A DNA stretch of 18,357 bases, taken from the NCBI GenBank assembly GCA_042091035.1, contig JBELIG010000051.1, positions 1 to 18,357 of the forward strand, read 5' to 3'. Below, in pieces: positions 1 through 7,786 of the stretch (position 1 is the stretch's first letter; each line of letters opens with the position of its first letter). Origin of the DNA: AM-2324 sp042091035. GTDB taxonomy: Bacteria; Bacteroidota; Bacteroidia; Chitinophagales; Saprospiraceae. The notes beneath the pieces are model-generated. The model had not been told where the DNA came from, made no database searches, and saw only the letters and a list, made by a program, of their open reading frames with translations. Position numbers and translations under genes: made by a program.

Positions 1-66
1 GCAGAAAGGGCAGCTGAATTTATATTAAAAGACAGACTTACCCTTTCCACAAGGATGGTCTACTAG
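1..66 (+). CDS. C-terminal end of an unidentified protein (partial)
   Basis: Frame 1 is open from the window edge to a TAG at 64-66, giving 21 residues ending in RMVY. The other two plus frames hit stops within 27 bases. The stop shares a CTAG tetranucleotide with the stop of the minus-strand transporter (CTA at 63-65), a common arrangement for tightly convergent genes, which makes it more likely that this is a true gene end. The peptide is too short to assign a family. Twenty-one codons can stay open by chance. Confidence 0.35.
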   Translation, partial: AERAAEFILKDRLTLSTRMVY

Positions 67-1307
67 ATTGATTCCGATTGTAACTCTACGAGTTTGACAT
101 TCTTAGATTTTTTCAAAGACAAATAACCGAGGCCCGACAGCAGGCAAAGAAAAGCCAATAAATACCAGAGTGTTGTGAAACCAAATTTTTCTGCAACGCC
201 CATACCTATCGCGGGCGAAACAATATGCGCCACTGAATAAACCATCGTAAACCAAGACATATATCGACCAGATCTCGCTTTAGGCGCCCAATTAATAGCC
301 CAGGTATTTGAAAATGGCATAAATAATATCTCTCCAAACGTTACAAAAAGAGTAGATATCAATAGGACTCCTATCCAGCCAATAAAGTTGAACACCAAAA
401 ATGAAATACCTATCATGAAGACCCCAATTGCTATAATATTCAAGGGTCTGTATTTTTTTGCATTTGATAAATGAGCAACTAAAGGCATCTCATAAATCAC
501 TATTATCAGGCCGTTCAAACCCATCAACAAACCAACTTGATGCTCCTTGAGTGCCCATACCTCTTTAAGATAAACTGGAAACACAGAAAATAAATGCATA
601 AACACAATTGCTGTAACTAGTGTCCAAAACAAAAAGGCAAGGTAAGTCCGATCTTTGGATGGTCTTCGATCATCTCCAATAACTGAAGCAAGATCATCGT
701 CCTTATCTTTAACCGGTACCTTTTTAGGGGATAAAATAAACAAGAAGAAAACAGAAGCAGCAATACAGGTCGTACCATCTACTATAAAAAGTCCCCCATA
801 CCCTACTCCTTGAGCGATCAAACCACCTATAAATGGGCCAAAAGCAAAGCCTAGGTTTATAGATAATCGCAGCAAAGAAATAGACATAAGCCTATTCTCC
901 GGTTTACTATAAGCACCTATAGCTACTTGAGCAGCAGGTCTAAAACTTTCACTGATCACACTTAAACAGAAAATCTGAATAGCTACCTCGTTAAACGTAT
1001 CCGCCCATAGCAGACTATAAAAGCCAAAGCCTGACAGAAAGAGCGAAACAAACATGACTTTAAAATAACCTACACGATCACACAAGTAACCGCCTAGCAT
1101 ACTTCCAGCTACTGAACCAACACCAAACACACTCATCACTATACCTGCTTCGACCTTAGTAAAATAAAGTTCACTAGTCAAATAGATGGTAAGAAAAGGG
1201 ATTACCATTGTACCCGCTCGATTTATTAACATCACTAAGGACAACAACCATACTGGCCGAGACAGACCTGAGAATGATTCTTTGTAAAGTATAAGGGGAG
1301 ATCTCAT
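63..1307 (-). CDS. MFS transporter
   Basis: A 414-residue, very hydrophobic protein of the major facilitator superfamily, about the usual length for a 12-helix member. The first half carries the family's loop 2-3 signature (motif A) around residues 72-84, GGYLCDRVGYFKV. A charged cytoplasmic-type loop near residues 200-225 (KKVPVKDKDDD and following) separates two six-helix halves. Sequence alone does not give the substrate; overall shape resembles drug or metabolite efflux proteins of the MdtH kind. It would act in the inner membrane as a proton-coupled carrier. It lies downstream of the E1 dehydrogenase gene on the same strand, but an intrinsic terminator separates them, so independent expression is likely. 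Its stop overlaps the stop of a convergent frame. No clear Shine-Dalgarno sequence is seen before the ATG. Confidence 0.85.
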   Translation of the reverse strand: MRSPLILYKESFSGLSRPVWLLSLVMLINRAGTMVIPFLTIYLTSELYFTKVEAGIVMSVFGVGSVAGSMLGGYLCDRVGYFKVMFVSLFLSGFGFYSLLWADTFNEVAIQIFCLSVISESFRPAAQVAIGAYSKPENRLMSISLLRLSINLGFAFGPFIGGLIAQGVGYGGLFIVDGTTCIAASVFFLFILSPKKVPVKDKDDDLASVIGDDRRPSKDRTYLAFLFWTLVTAIVFMHLFSVFPVYLKEVWALKEHQVGLLMGLNGLIIVIYEMPLVAHLSNAKKYRPLNIIAIGVFMIGISFLVFNFIGWIGVLLISTLFVTFGEILFMPFSNTWAINWAPKARSGRYMSWFTMVYSVAHIVSPAIGMGVAEKFGFTTLWYLLAFLCLLSGLGYLSLKKSKNVKLVELQSESI

Positions 1308-1323
1308 AAAAACTTGATTTATA

Positions 1324-1364
1324 AAAATGATAAAGCCCGCTTCAGGGAAATGAGGCAGGCTTTA
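1324..1364 (-). terminator. Rho-independent terminator of the E1 dehydrogenase gene
   Basis: A 14-pair inverted repeat spans 1331-1364 (TAAAGCC arm at each outer end, loop GGGAAA at 1345-1350). Each strand's RNA contains one G-U pair and one mismatch. On the minus strand the hairpin is followed by TCATTTTTAT. It lies 22 bases after the E1 stop and about 24 bases before the transporter ATG. Confidence 0.7.
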
Positions 1365-1386
1365 TAAATATAATTTCTGTTGAATT

Positions 1387-3456
1387 TTAATAGTCCAACA
1401 AATCTTTTAAAGCTTGTCTTACTTTTTCCGCTGAAGGAATCATTGTTTGTTCCAGCGTTGAATTTAAAGGAATTGCAGGCATGTTCTCCGAACCTATCGT
1501 TTTAACCGGCGCATCCAACCATTCGAAACAATTCTCCTGTATCCTTGCTGCAACAGTCTGAGCAAAAGAACAGTTCACGGACTCTTCGGTTAATACCAAT
1601 ATCTTCCCGTGCTTCTTCGAAAGCTCATAAATCTTGGCTTCATCAAGCGGATAGATGGTTCTGAGATCTAATACTTCTACACAGCCCTCAAATTGTTTGG
1701 CTGCATTCTGTGCCCAATGTACACCCATACCGTAGGTTACCACTAAAACACTTTCACCATTTTCGACTTTCAAAGCTTCTGCTTCAAGTGTAATATTTGC
1801 CTTCCCAAAAGGAATTACATATTCCTCATCAGGAAGCACAGTTCTTGCAGCTTCAGTACCTGGAACTTTGGACCAATACAAACCTTTATGTTCGAAAATA
1901 ACAACAGGGTTTGGATCATAATATGCAGCCTTCATAAGACCTTTCAAATCAGCTCCATTTGAAGGATAAGCGATCTTCACTCCTCTTATATTTGCAACAA
2001 CAGACTCTACAGAAGAAGAGTGATAAGGTCCTCCAGATCCGTAAGCACCAATAGGTACTCTAAGGATACAACTTACAGGGAACTTACCATTTGACAGATA
2101 GCATGAACGAGCAACTTCTGTAAAGAGCTGATTCAAACCTGGCCAAATATAATCTGCAAACTGAACCTCAACTATTGGCTTTAAGCCAACTGCGGACATA
2201 CCCACCGTTGATCCAATAATGAAAGCTTCTTGTATCGGGGTATTAAAAACTCGATTATCTCCGAATTTTTGAGCCAGCGTTGCTGCTTCTCTAAATACAC
2301 CACCTAAACGACCGCCTACATCTTGACCGTAAAGTAAACACTCTGGATGCTTGCGCATCAATTCTTCTACTGCTGAAAGTGCTGAATCCACCATAACGGT
2401 AGCTTCTGAATTCTCAGGTGCACGAACACCACGCTCCTCTGTGATTGGAGTTGGCGCAAAATCATGCGTAAACAAATCTTCTGGACTTGGATCTTCTTCT
2501 GCAAGTGCAGCATCATAGTCTGCATTTATAGAAGCCCAGGCTTTAAGCTCCATCTTTTCTAAATCCTTCTCAGAAATACCACTTTCAAGTAAGGTATTTC
2601 TAAGGATTGGAAAAGGATCTCTTGACATATGTTCTTCCAGATCGTCTCTATACCACTCTTTGCGAACACCCGATGTATGGTGATTCAACAAAGGTACTCG
2701 TGCATGTACTAGAAACGGTCTGCGTTCTTTTCTTACTTTAGTGATCACCTCGTTCAAGGTATTGTAGCAGGTAACAAAATCATTACCTTCAATACTTCGA
2801 ACCTCTATCCCTTTAAACCCTTCAGCATATTCAGCCGCATTTTGTGAGCGCGTTTCTTCCGCATTGGCAGAAATATCCCAGCCATTATCTTGAACAAGAA
2901 ATATAATAGGAAATTGTTTCAATGCAGCCATTTGCATCGCCTCTGCAACCTCTCCTTCTGTAACAGAAGCATCACCCAAAGAACAAACGACAACGGGCGC
3001 ACCTCCTTTATACTTAGGAGCCATCTTTTCTTTTTCCAAGTACTGTATACCCATAGCAACACCAGTTGTTGGAATTGCTTGCATACCAGTTGCTGACGAT
3101 TGATGTGGCATCTTTGGCTTATCATCATCTTTTAGAGAAGGGTGCGAATAATACGTCCTACCTCCAGAAAATGGATCAGACTTCTTAGCCATAAGCTGAA
3201 GCATAAGATCATAAGGCCTCATGCCGACAGAAAGCAACATAGCATCATCTCTGTAGTACGGCGAAACCCAATCCTGAGGCTTCAATTGCATACCTAATGC
3301 AATCTGAATGGCTTCATGACCTCTAGAAGTTGCATGCACATATTTAGATACTACTTTGAAGTTGTCCTCGTATTTCTCAGACAAACTCTTTGCAGTAAAC
3401 ATGTGGCTGTACGCTTCTTTTAAAGTCTTTTTGGTTAGGCTTCTACTCACGATCAT
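1387..3456 (-). CDS. 2-oxoacid dehydrogenase E1, fused alpha and beta subunits (branched-chain type)
   Basis: This 689-residue protein joins in one chain what are usually two subunits of the thiamine-diphosphate E1 component. Residues 1 to about 330 are the alpha half: the ThDP/Mg motif starts at GDAS (161-164) and ends at QDN (189-191). Residues from about 350 are the beta half, with RVFNTPIQE (402-410), QFADYIWPG (432-440), and the conserved histidine in PYHSSSVE (H479). The family decarboxylates 2-oxoacids and passes the acyl group to an E2 lipoyl subunit. Fused E1 chains of this kind are usual in Bacteroidota and are generally annotated as 2-oxoisovalerate dehydrogenase. No E2 or E3 gene is in the window, so the substrate (branched-chain versus other 2-oxoacids) is inferred from family resemblance only. 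The upstream region to 3608 is shared with a divergent gene; a -7-like TATTTTTG (minus strand, 3477-3484) is present but lacks a well-spaced -33 box. Confidence 0.88.
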   Translation of the reverse strand: MIVSRSLTKKTLKEAYSHMFTAKSLSEKYEDNFKVVSKYVHATSRGHEAIQIALGMQLKPQDWVSPYYRDDAMLLSVGMRPYDLMLQLMAKKSDPFSGGRTYYSHPSLKDDDKPKMPHQSSATGMQAIPTTGVAMGIQYLEKEKMAPKYKGGAPVVVCSLGDASVTEGEVAEAMQMAALKQFPIIFLVQDNGWDISANAEETRSQNAAEYAEGFKGIEVRSIEGNDFVTCYNTLNEVITKVRKERRPFLVHARVPLLNHHTSGVRKEWYRDDLEEHMSRDPFPILRNTLLESGISEKDLEKMELKAWASINADYDAALAEEDPSPEDLFTHDFAPTPITEERGVRAPENSEATVMVDSALSAVEELMRKHPECLLYGQDVGGRLGGVFREAATLAQKFGDNRVFNTPIQEAFIIGSTVGMSAVGLKPIVEVQFADYIWPGLNQLFTEVARSCYLSNGKFPVSCILRVPIGAYGSGGPYHSSSVESVVANIRGVKIAYPSNGADLKGLMKAAYYDPNPVVIFEHKGLYWSKVPGTEAARTVLPDEEYVIPFGKANITLEAEALKVENGESVLVVTYGMGVHWAQNAAKQFEGCVEVLDLRTIYPLDEAKIYELSKKHGKILVLTEESVNCSFAQTVAARIQENCFEWLDAPVKTIGSENMPAIPLNSTLEQTMIPSAEKVRQALKDLLDY

Positions 3457-3543
3457 TTAATCACTATTTTATAACACAAAAATATAATTAAAATTTATTA
3501 TTAAAGGTCAATAGTTCTTTTTTTTGCTAATCTTTAATTATTC

Positions 3544-3565
3544 AGACCAAATCCTATTTAGGTCT
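3544..3565. promoter_or_regulatory. Inverted repeat in the divergent intergenic region
   Basis: AGACC-AAAT, loop CCT, ATTT-A-GGTCT: nine base pairs with one bulged A, 43 bases before the ATG of the HMA/MauE gene and 87 bases before the E1 ATG. It could be an operator for the divergent pair or a hairpin in the leader RNA. There is no T-run after it, so it does not look like a terminator. Function is a guess. Confidence 0.25.
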
Positions 3566-3608
3566 TACTTGTTTACTATAAAACACATACTGAATAAAGT
3601 CTAAAAAA

Positions 3609-4322
3609 ATGAAGCAGCATTTAGTAATTGAGGGAATGACTTGCGAAGCCTGCAAAGCAAAAATCAAGTACCTCTTTGAGCAACATAAAACCGTTGAACT
3701 AGCGCATGTAGATTTAGCATCTGGTCGGGTAACTCTTGATGTAGAGCAAATATTAAGTGAGACTGTATTCGAAAGTATATTATTGGGCCATGACAAATAC
3801 AGTATTCTCCAAGAAGAAAAGGACTTGGAAGTAGAATCATTTTGGATCACCTACAAGCCCCTATTATTGGTTGCTATTTTTGTAGCAGTGGTATCAGCAA
3901 CAGCAGTTCTAAATTCAAGCACACCAAGTTTCATGCTTTGGATGCGCTATTTTATGGCCGGCTTTTTTATTAGCTTTTCCTTCTTTAAGTTTTTGGACCT
4001 TAAGGGATTTGCAAATTCATTTTGCATGTATGATCCACTTGCGATGCGCATTAAAGCCTATGGAAAAGTCTATCCTTTTATAGAATTATCACTCGGACTA
4101 CTCTTCCTGATTGCGTTCAATCCAATAGTTACAAATCTAGCTACAATTTTAATCTTAGGAATCAGTACGATAGGTGTTATCCAAAGTGTTGTGGATAAAC
4201 GTAAAATTCAATGTGCCTGCATAGGAACAGTATTCAATCTTCCGATGTCTAAGGTGACGATTATAGAAAATTCTATCATGATCGGAATGGCAATAACGAT
4301 GATAATTGTGAAAAGCATATAA
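3609..4322 (+). CDS. Heavy-metal-associated (HMA) domain fused to a MauE/DoxX-like membrane domain
   Basis: The 237-residue protein starts with an HMA fold (about residues 1-68) bearing the metal-binding loop GMTCEAC (C12, C15). The rest is a four-helix membrane domain, with hydrophobic segments near 83-103, 107-129, 154-192 and 217-235. This part resembles the MauE/DoxX redox-associated family and has its own conserved cysteines: C139 after helix 2, and C202 and C204 in IQCACIGTVFNLP before the last helix. HMA domains carry Cu(I) or similar soft metals. MauE-type proteins are linked to disulfide formation or redox supply. A role in copper handling or thiol redox at the inner membrane is therefore inferred, not shown. 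There is no signal peptide before the HMA domain, so that domain probably faces the cytoplasm. The gene is alone on its strand and ends inside a terminator shared with the Paa operon. Confidence 0.82.
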   Translation: MKQHLVIEGMTCEACKAKIKYLFEQHKTVELAHVDLASGRVTLDVEQILSETVFESILLGHDKYSILQEEKDLEVESFWITYKPLLLVAIFVAVVSATAVLNSSTPSFMLWMRYFMAGFFISFSFFKFLDLKGFANSFCMYDPLAMRIKAYGKVYPFIELSLGLLFLIAFNPIVTNLATILILGISTIGVIQSVVDKRKIQCACIGTVFNLPMSKVTIIENSIMIGMAITMIIVKSI

Positions 4323-4355
4323 AAAAACGGAGGCTCGATGGCCTCCGTTTTTTTT
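4321..4355. terminator. Bidirectional terminator between convergent genes
   Basis: A perfect CGGAGGC/GCCTCCG stem (4328-4334 with 4341-4347, loop TCGATG) is flanked by A7 on the left and T8 on the right, so it works in either direction. It is so compact that the TAA of the HMA/MauE gene (4320-4322) and the stop of the crotonase gene (4354-4356 on the minus strand) both fall in its A/T flanks. Confidence 0.9.
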
Positions 4356-5127
4356 ATTTCGTTTGAAATTGCTTGATGAAGTTTTTAGTAAACTCAGAAA
4401 GCACCAGCTTTCCAGAGATACCCGCTCGTTCAGCAAGTAAGTCATCCCAATGTTCTGTGCCTTGCCAGATTACTTTTTTCAGGTCTGACATGGCTTCTGG
4501 ATTATAGCTCAAAAGCTTCTTAAGATAGCCTTCCAAGTAAGCATCCATTTCTTCTACAGAGTCGAAAAGCTCAGTGAATAAACCTTTCTCTTTTGCCCAC
4601 TCAGCAGTCTGCCAAGTTGAAGCATCAATAGCCATCTGGCTCATAGCAGAAAGACCTACCTTACGCTCTACTGCTGGTCCTACAACAAATGGTCCGATAC
4701 CTATTGCAAGCTCAGATAATTTCACGGAAGCAAACTTAGTTGCTACACAGAAGTCTGTCGCAGAAGCAACACCTACTCCACCACCAACAGCTTTTCCTTG
4801 CACGCGACCTATGATTAACTTCGGACATTTGCGCATCGCATTGATTACATTGGCAAAGCCCATGAAGAATTTCTTACCTTCCTCAAGATTTGAAATAGCA
4901 ATCAACTCATCAAAAGAGGCTCCTGCACAGAAAGTGCGGTCACCTGCACTCTTCAACAAGATTAACTTTACTTCGTCCTTTGTTCCTAGCTCCGTAATCG
5001 TATTAGCAAGTTTGGCTAATATCTGTCCTGGAAGGGAATTGTGTGATGGATGAAAAAATGTTACTGTTGCCAGTCCATCCTCAATCAGGCAATCAACTGC
5101 CCCTTGTTCTCTTTTATCTGTACTCAT
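4354..5127 (-). CDS. Enoyl-CoA hydratase/isomerase family protein (crotonase), last gene of the Paa operon
   Basis: A 257-residue single-domain crotonase, close to the family norm. The oxyanion hole is formed by FCAGAS (A68) and the glycine run at 115-117. Of the two catalytic glutamates of classical hydratases, the one in the SELAIGIG stretch is kept (E139). The other, which normally follows the GGG run, is replaced by glycine (G119, in GGGVGV). One-glutamate crotonases are often isomerases or have altered chemistry. In phenylacetate catabolism crotonases do two jobs: PaaG isomerises the ring epoxide to oxepin-CoA and PaaF hydrates the linear enoyl-CoA. This is the only crotonase in the operon, so which job it does is open. 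From memory, proteins very like this recur next to paaZ in Flavobacteriia. It starts one base after the paaZ stop, so the two are surely co-transcribed. Confidence 0.85.
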   Translation of the reverse strand: MSTDKREQGAVDCLIEDGLATVTFFHPSHNSLPGQILAKLANTITELGTKDEVKLILLKSAGDRTFCAGASFDELIAISNLEEGKKFFMGFANVINAMRKCPKLIIGRVQGKAVGGGVGVASATDFCVATKFASVKLSELAIGIGPFVVGPAVERKVGLSAMSQMAIDASTWQTAEWAKEKGLFTELFDSVEEMDAYLEGYLKKLLSYNPEAMSDLKKVIWQGTEHWDDLLAERAGISGKLVLSEFTKNFIKQFQTK

Positions 5128-5128
5128 C

Positions 5129-7174
5129 TTAATTCGATTGATCTATTTTTTTAACCATAGTAAGTATAGTCGCTAAGGCTACCGTTTCACCAGTCTCGTC
5201 ATAAACATCAACTAAAAACTTTACGATACCTTTTGCAATATCCTCCTCACTTTTCTTCTCTTGGTCTATTTTTTCTTTTACGGTAAAACGAACACCAATT
5301 GTCATACCCGGATAAACAGGCTTCGTAAATCGAGCCTCGTCAATTCCATAATTCAACAATACTGGTCCTTTCTTAGGATCTACAAAAAGACCTGCTGCCT
5401 TGGATAGAATAAAGTATCCGTGTGCAACACGCTGCTCAAAGATTGTCCCTTCTAAAGAGGTAGCATCCATGTGCGCATAGAAGTTATCTCCACTTACATT
5501 TGCAAAGTTTACGATATCTGATTCGGATACTGTATGCTTATGTGTAAATACAGTCTCTCCAATTTCCAACTCTTCAAAATGCTTACGGAATACATGTACA
5601 TCTTTTTCTATATGCTCCGACCCATATTGGTAAACGCCAGATACAGCTGTCAACATAGTTGGATGCCCCTGAATAGCGGTACGTTGCAAGTAGTGTTTAA
5701 CACCACGCATACCACCCATTTCTTCACCACCACCTGCTCGACCAGGACCACCATGCGATAGTAAAGGCATTGGAGAACCATGCCCTGTACTTTCAGCAGC
5801 ACAAGCTTCGTTGAGGATTAGAATACGTCCGTGGTAAGGCGCTGCAGCAGCAACATATTCATTGGCAACTGCTTTATCATTAGTTACAATTGAACTAACC
5901 AAAGATCCTTTTCCGAGGCTTGCAATATGTGTTGCTTCCTCAAGGTCCTTGTATGGCATGATTGTAGATACTGGGCCAAAAGCCTCTACCTCATGCGAAC
6001 TCATATTCTCAAGTGGATTTGTATTTAGGAAGAGTGTAGGTGCAATAAATGCGCCCTTTTCTCTATCCGCTCCGACAACGTCAAAGTTATCTTTAGCATA
6101 AATCACCTCATTATCTTGAGCCAACTTAGCAATCTGTTCTCTACAACGGTCTACCTGTAGCATGGAAGCTAAAGTACCCATACGAACACCTTCTGCAGTA
6201 GGATCACCAATAGTTGTTTTATCTAATCGTGCACCGAGTGCTTTTTGCACCTCTTCTACTAAGTTTTCAGGCACCAATATCCTACGAATAGCAGTACATT
6301 TTTGACCTGTCTTCACGGTCATCTCTCTGTGTACTTCTTTTACAAAGAGATTAAACTCAGCAGTACCTGGAACAGCATCTGGTCCAAGAACAGCTGCATT
6401 TAATGAATCCGCCTCCATATTGAAAAGCACAGACTCATTCAGAATTACTGGATGATTCTTAAGTTTTCTTCCGGTATGTGCAGAACCAGTGAAGGTAACT
6501 ACATCTTGATGCGTCACATGATCAATAATACCAACACCAGAGCCATTAACTAACTGAAGCGATCCCTCTGGCAGAATACCTGAAGCGATCATATCTTCGA
6601 AGAAAGCCTTTGTCAAAAATGAAGTTACTTCTGATGGTTTGACGATTGCTGGCATACCTGCTAAAAGGTTTACAGCAATCTTTTCCAACATACCCCAGAT
6701 TGGGAAGTTGAAAGCATTGATATGTATAGCGACCCCTCTTTTAGGCACCATGATATGCTGTGCCTTGAAGGTTCCTTCTTTTGACAGATTTACCGTCTCA
6801 CCATCTACAAAGAAAGGTGCATTATTGAATTTCCTTCTAAGGGAAGCATAGGCAAAAAGAGTCCCAATACCTCCATCAATATCGATCCATGAATCTACTT
6901 TAGTAGCACCAGTCATGGATGATATTGGATAATATTTTTTTCTAAGGCCGTGCATGTGCAAAGCCAATTTTTTCAACATCAATCCACGTTCTTGAAAGGT
7001 CATTTTACGCAGTGCAGCTCCGCCACTGTTAACAGCAAAATTGCGCATTGCTTCATAATCCAATCCATCAGAACCACAGGTTCCTATTTGTTCACCGGTT
7101 ACGGCATTGAACTGAGCAATTCCTGCTCCCTCATGTGCCAACCATTGCCCCTGAATATAATTTGGTAAATTCAT
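5129..7174 (-). CDS. paaZ: PaaZ, bifunctional oxepin-CoA hydrolase / 3-oxo-5,6-dehydrosuberyl-CoA semialdehyde dehydrogenase
   Basis: At 681 residues it matches the length of E. coli PaaZ. Residues 1 to about 520 are an aldehyde dehydrogenase domain: FNFPIW (155-160), catalytic glutamate E254 in NMEADS, and nucleophile C293 in TGQKCTAIRR. Residues from about 535 are a MaoC-like hotdog hydratase with the catalytic pair D563 and H568 in SGDNFYAHMD. The hydratase domain opens the oxepin ring of 2-oxepin-2(3H)-ylideneacetyl-CoA, and the dehydrogenase domain oxidises the resulting reactive semialdehyde with NADP+. All key residues of both domains are present, so the protein should be fully active. 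It sits 10 bases after paaY and 1 base before the crotonase gene. This is the diagnostic gene of the operon. Similar ALDH-MaoC fusions outside the pathway exist, but the PaaH/I/J/Y neighbours settle the assignment. Confidence 0.95.
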   Translation of the reverse strand: MNLPNYIQGQWLAHEGAGIAQFNAVTGEQIGTCGSDGLDYEAMRNFAVNSGGAALRKMTFQERGLMLKKLALHMHGLRKKYYPISSMTGATKVDSWIDIDGGIGTLFAYASLRRKFNNAPFFVDGETVNLSKEGTFKAQHIMVPKRGVAIHINAFNFPIWGMLEKIAVNLLAGMPAIVKPSEVTSFLTKAFFEDMIASGILPEGSLQLVNGSGVGIIDHVTHQDVVTFTGSAHTGRKLKNHPVILNESVLFNMEADSLNAAVLGPDAVPGTAEFNLFVKEVHREMTVKTGQKCTAIRRILVPENLVEEVQKALGARLDKTTIGDPTAEGVRMGTLASMLQVDRCREQIAKLAQDNEVIYAKDNFDVVGADREKGAFIAPTLFLNTNPLENMSSHEVEAFGPVSTIMPYKDLEEATHIASLGKGSLVSSIVTNDKAVANEYVAAAAPYHGRILILNEACAAESTGHGSPMPLLSHGGPGRAGGGEEMGGMRGVKHYLQRTAIQGHPTMLTAVSGVYQYGSEHIEKDVHVFRKHFEELEIGETVFTHKHTVSESDIVNFANVSGDNFYAHMDATSLEGTIFEQRVAHGYFILSKAAGLFVDPKKGPVLLNYGIDEARFTKPVYPGMTIGVRFTVKEKIDQEKKSEEDIAKGIVKFLVDVYDETGETVALATILTMVKKIDQSN

Positions 7175-7184
7175 TTACTGATGT

Positions 7185-7784
7185 TTATTTAGATTTTTTG
7201 ATCTTCTCCCAGGTTTTAAAAAGTTCATCCTGTTTGGGACGATCCTTTGGAATTTCGCTCAAAGGCTCCACCGCTTTCAGTGTATTGTGACATTCCGAAG
7301 GAAGTTGCTGATACAATTTTGTGCCCATCGTTTTCCATGCGATCATCTCGTCACTCACTTCTTTTATAATCCTAGCTGGATTGCCAACCACAAGACTTCT
7401 TGCAGGGATCTCCATCTTTGCTTTTACGAATGCCAAGGCGCCAACGATACATTCATCACCAATCACAGCATCATCCATAATCACGGTGTTCATGCCAATC
7501 ATGACGTTCTTGCCGATTTGTGCACCATGTATGATAGCCCCATGCCCTATGTGGGCACCTTCCTGCAAACGAAGCGAAGTACCAGGGAACATGTGAATAG
7601 TACAGTTCTCTTGTACATTACAGCCATCCTCAATGATAATCTCACCCCAGTCTCCACGAATAGCTGCTCCTGGACCGATATACACATCCTTACCTATGAT
7701 CACATTACCTGTAACCGCAGCCTGAGGGTGAACAAATGAAGATGGATGAACCACCGGTATAAAGCCATTGAATTCGTAAATCAT
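7185..7784 (-). CDS. paaY: PaaY-like hexapeptide-repeat protein (thioesterase / gamma-carbonic-anhydrase family)
   Basis: 199 residues from the chosen start. Left-handed beta-helix hexapeptide repeats run from about residue 10 to 160 (for example VTGNVIIGKDVYIG and MNTVIMDDAVIGDECIVG). Three histidines, H64, H81 and H86 (GHGAIIHG), fall where gamma-carbonic anhydrases bind their metal. The order and wording match E. coli PaaY, including PVVHPSSFVHP near the N-terminus and the AWK-GT stretch near the C-terminus. PaaY is a thioesterase that removes dead-end CoA adducts formed when oxepin-CoA goes astray. The frame stays open 17 codons further upstream to an ATG at 7835, but that start would lie inside paaJ and adds residues unlike any PaaY. 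The ATG at 7782-7784 begins MIYEFNGF, as expected, and lies two bases after the paaJ stop. Confidence 0.9.
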   Translation of the reverse strand: MIYEFNGFIPVVHPSSFVHPQAAVTGNVIIGKDVYIGPGAAIRGDWGEIIIEDGCNVQENCTIHMFPGTSLRLQEGAHIGHGAIIHGAQIGKNVMIGMNTVIMDDAVIGDECIVGALAFVKAKMEIPARSLVVGNPARIIKEVSDEMIAWKTMGTKLYQQLPSECHNTLKAVEPLSEIPKDRPKQDELFKTWEKIKKSK

Positions 7785-7786
7785 AA

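Noticed and set aside
3477..3523. Promoter for the E1 gene (TATTTTTG on the minus strand)
   Set aside because: The -7 box matches, but the nearest TTG upstream is 24 bases away and the leader would be only about 14 bases; in such A+T-rich DNA the single box is not enough.
3509..3528. Eight-T run before the HMA/MauE gene as a terminator
   Set aside because: No stable hairpin precedes the T-run on the plus strand, and no plus-strand gene lies upstream to terminate.
4574..5053. A 159-codon open frame on the plus strand inside the crotonase gene
   Set aside because: It lies wholly antisense to a well-supported gene, has no recognisable domain, and its composition (many P, S, T, A, N) is what reverse reading of the sense codons gives.
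7287..7739. A 150-codon plus-strand frame rich in His and Cys opposite paaY
   Set aside because: The His-rich look comes from reading the complement of paaY in another frame; it has no plausible start context or domain.
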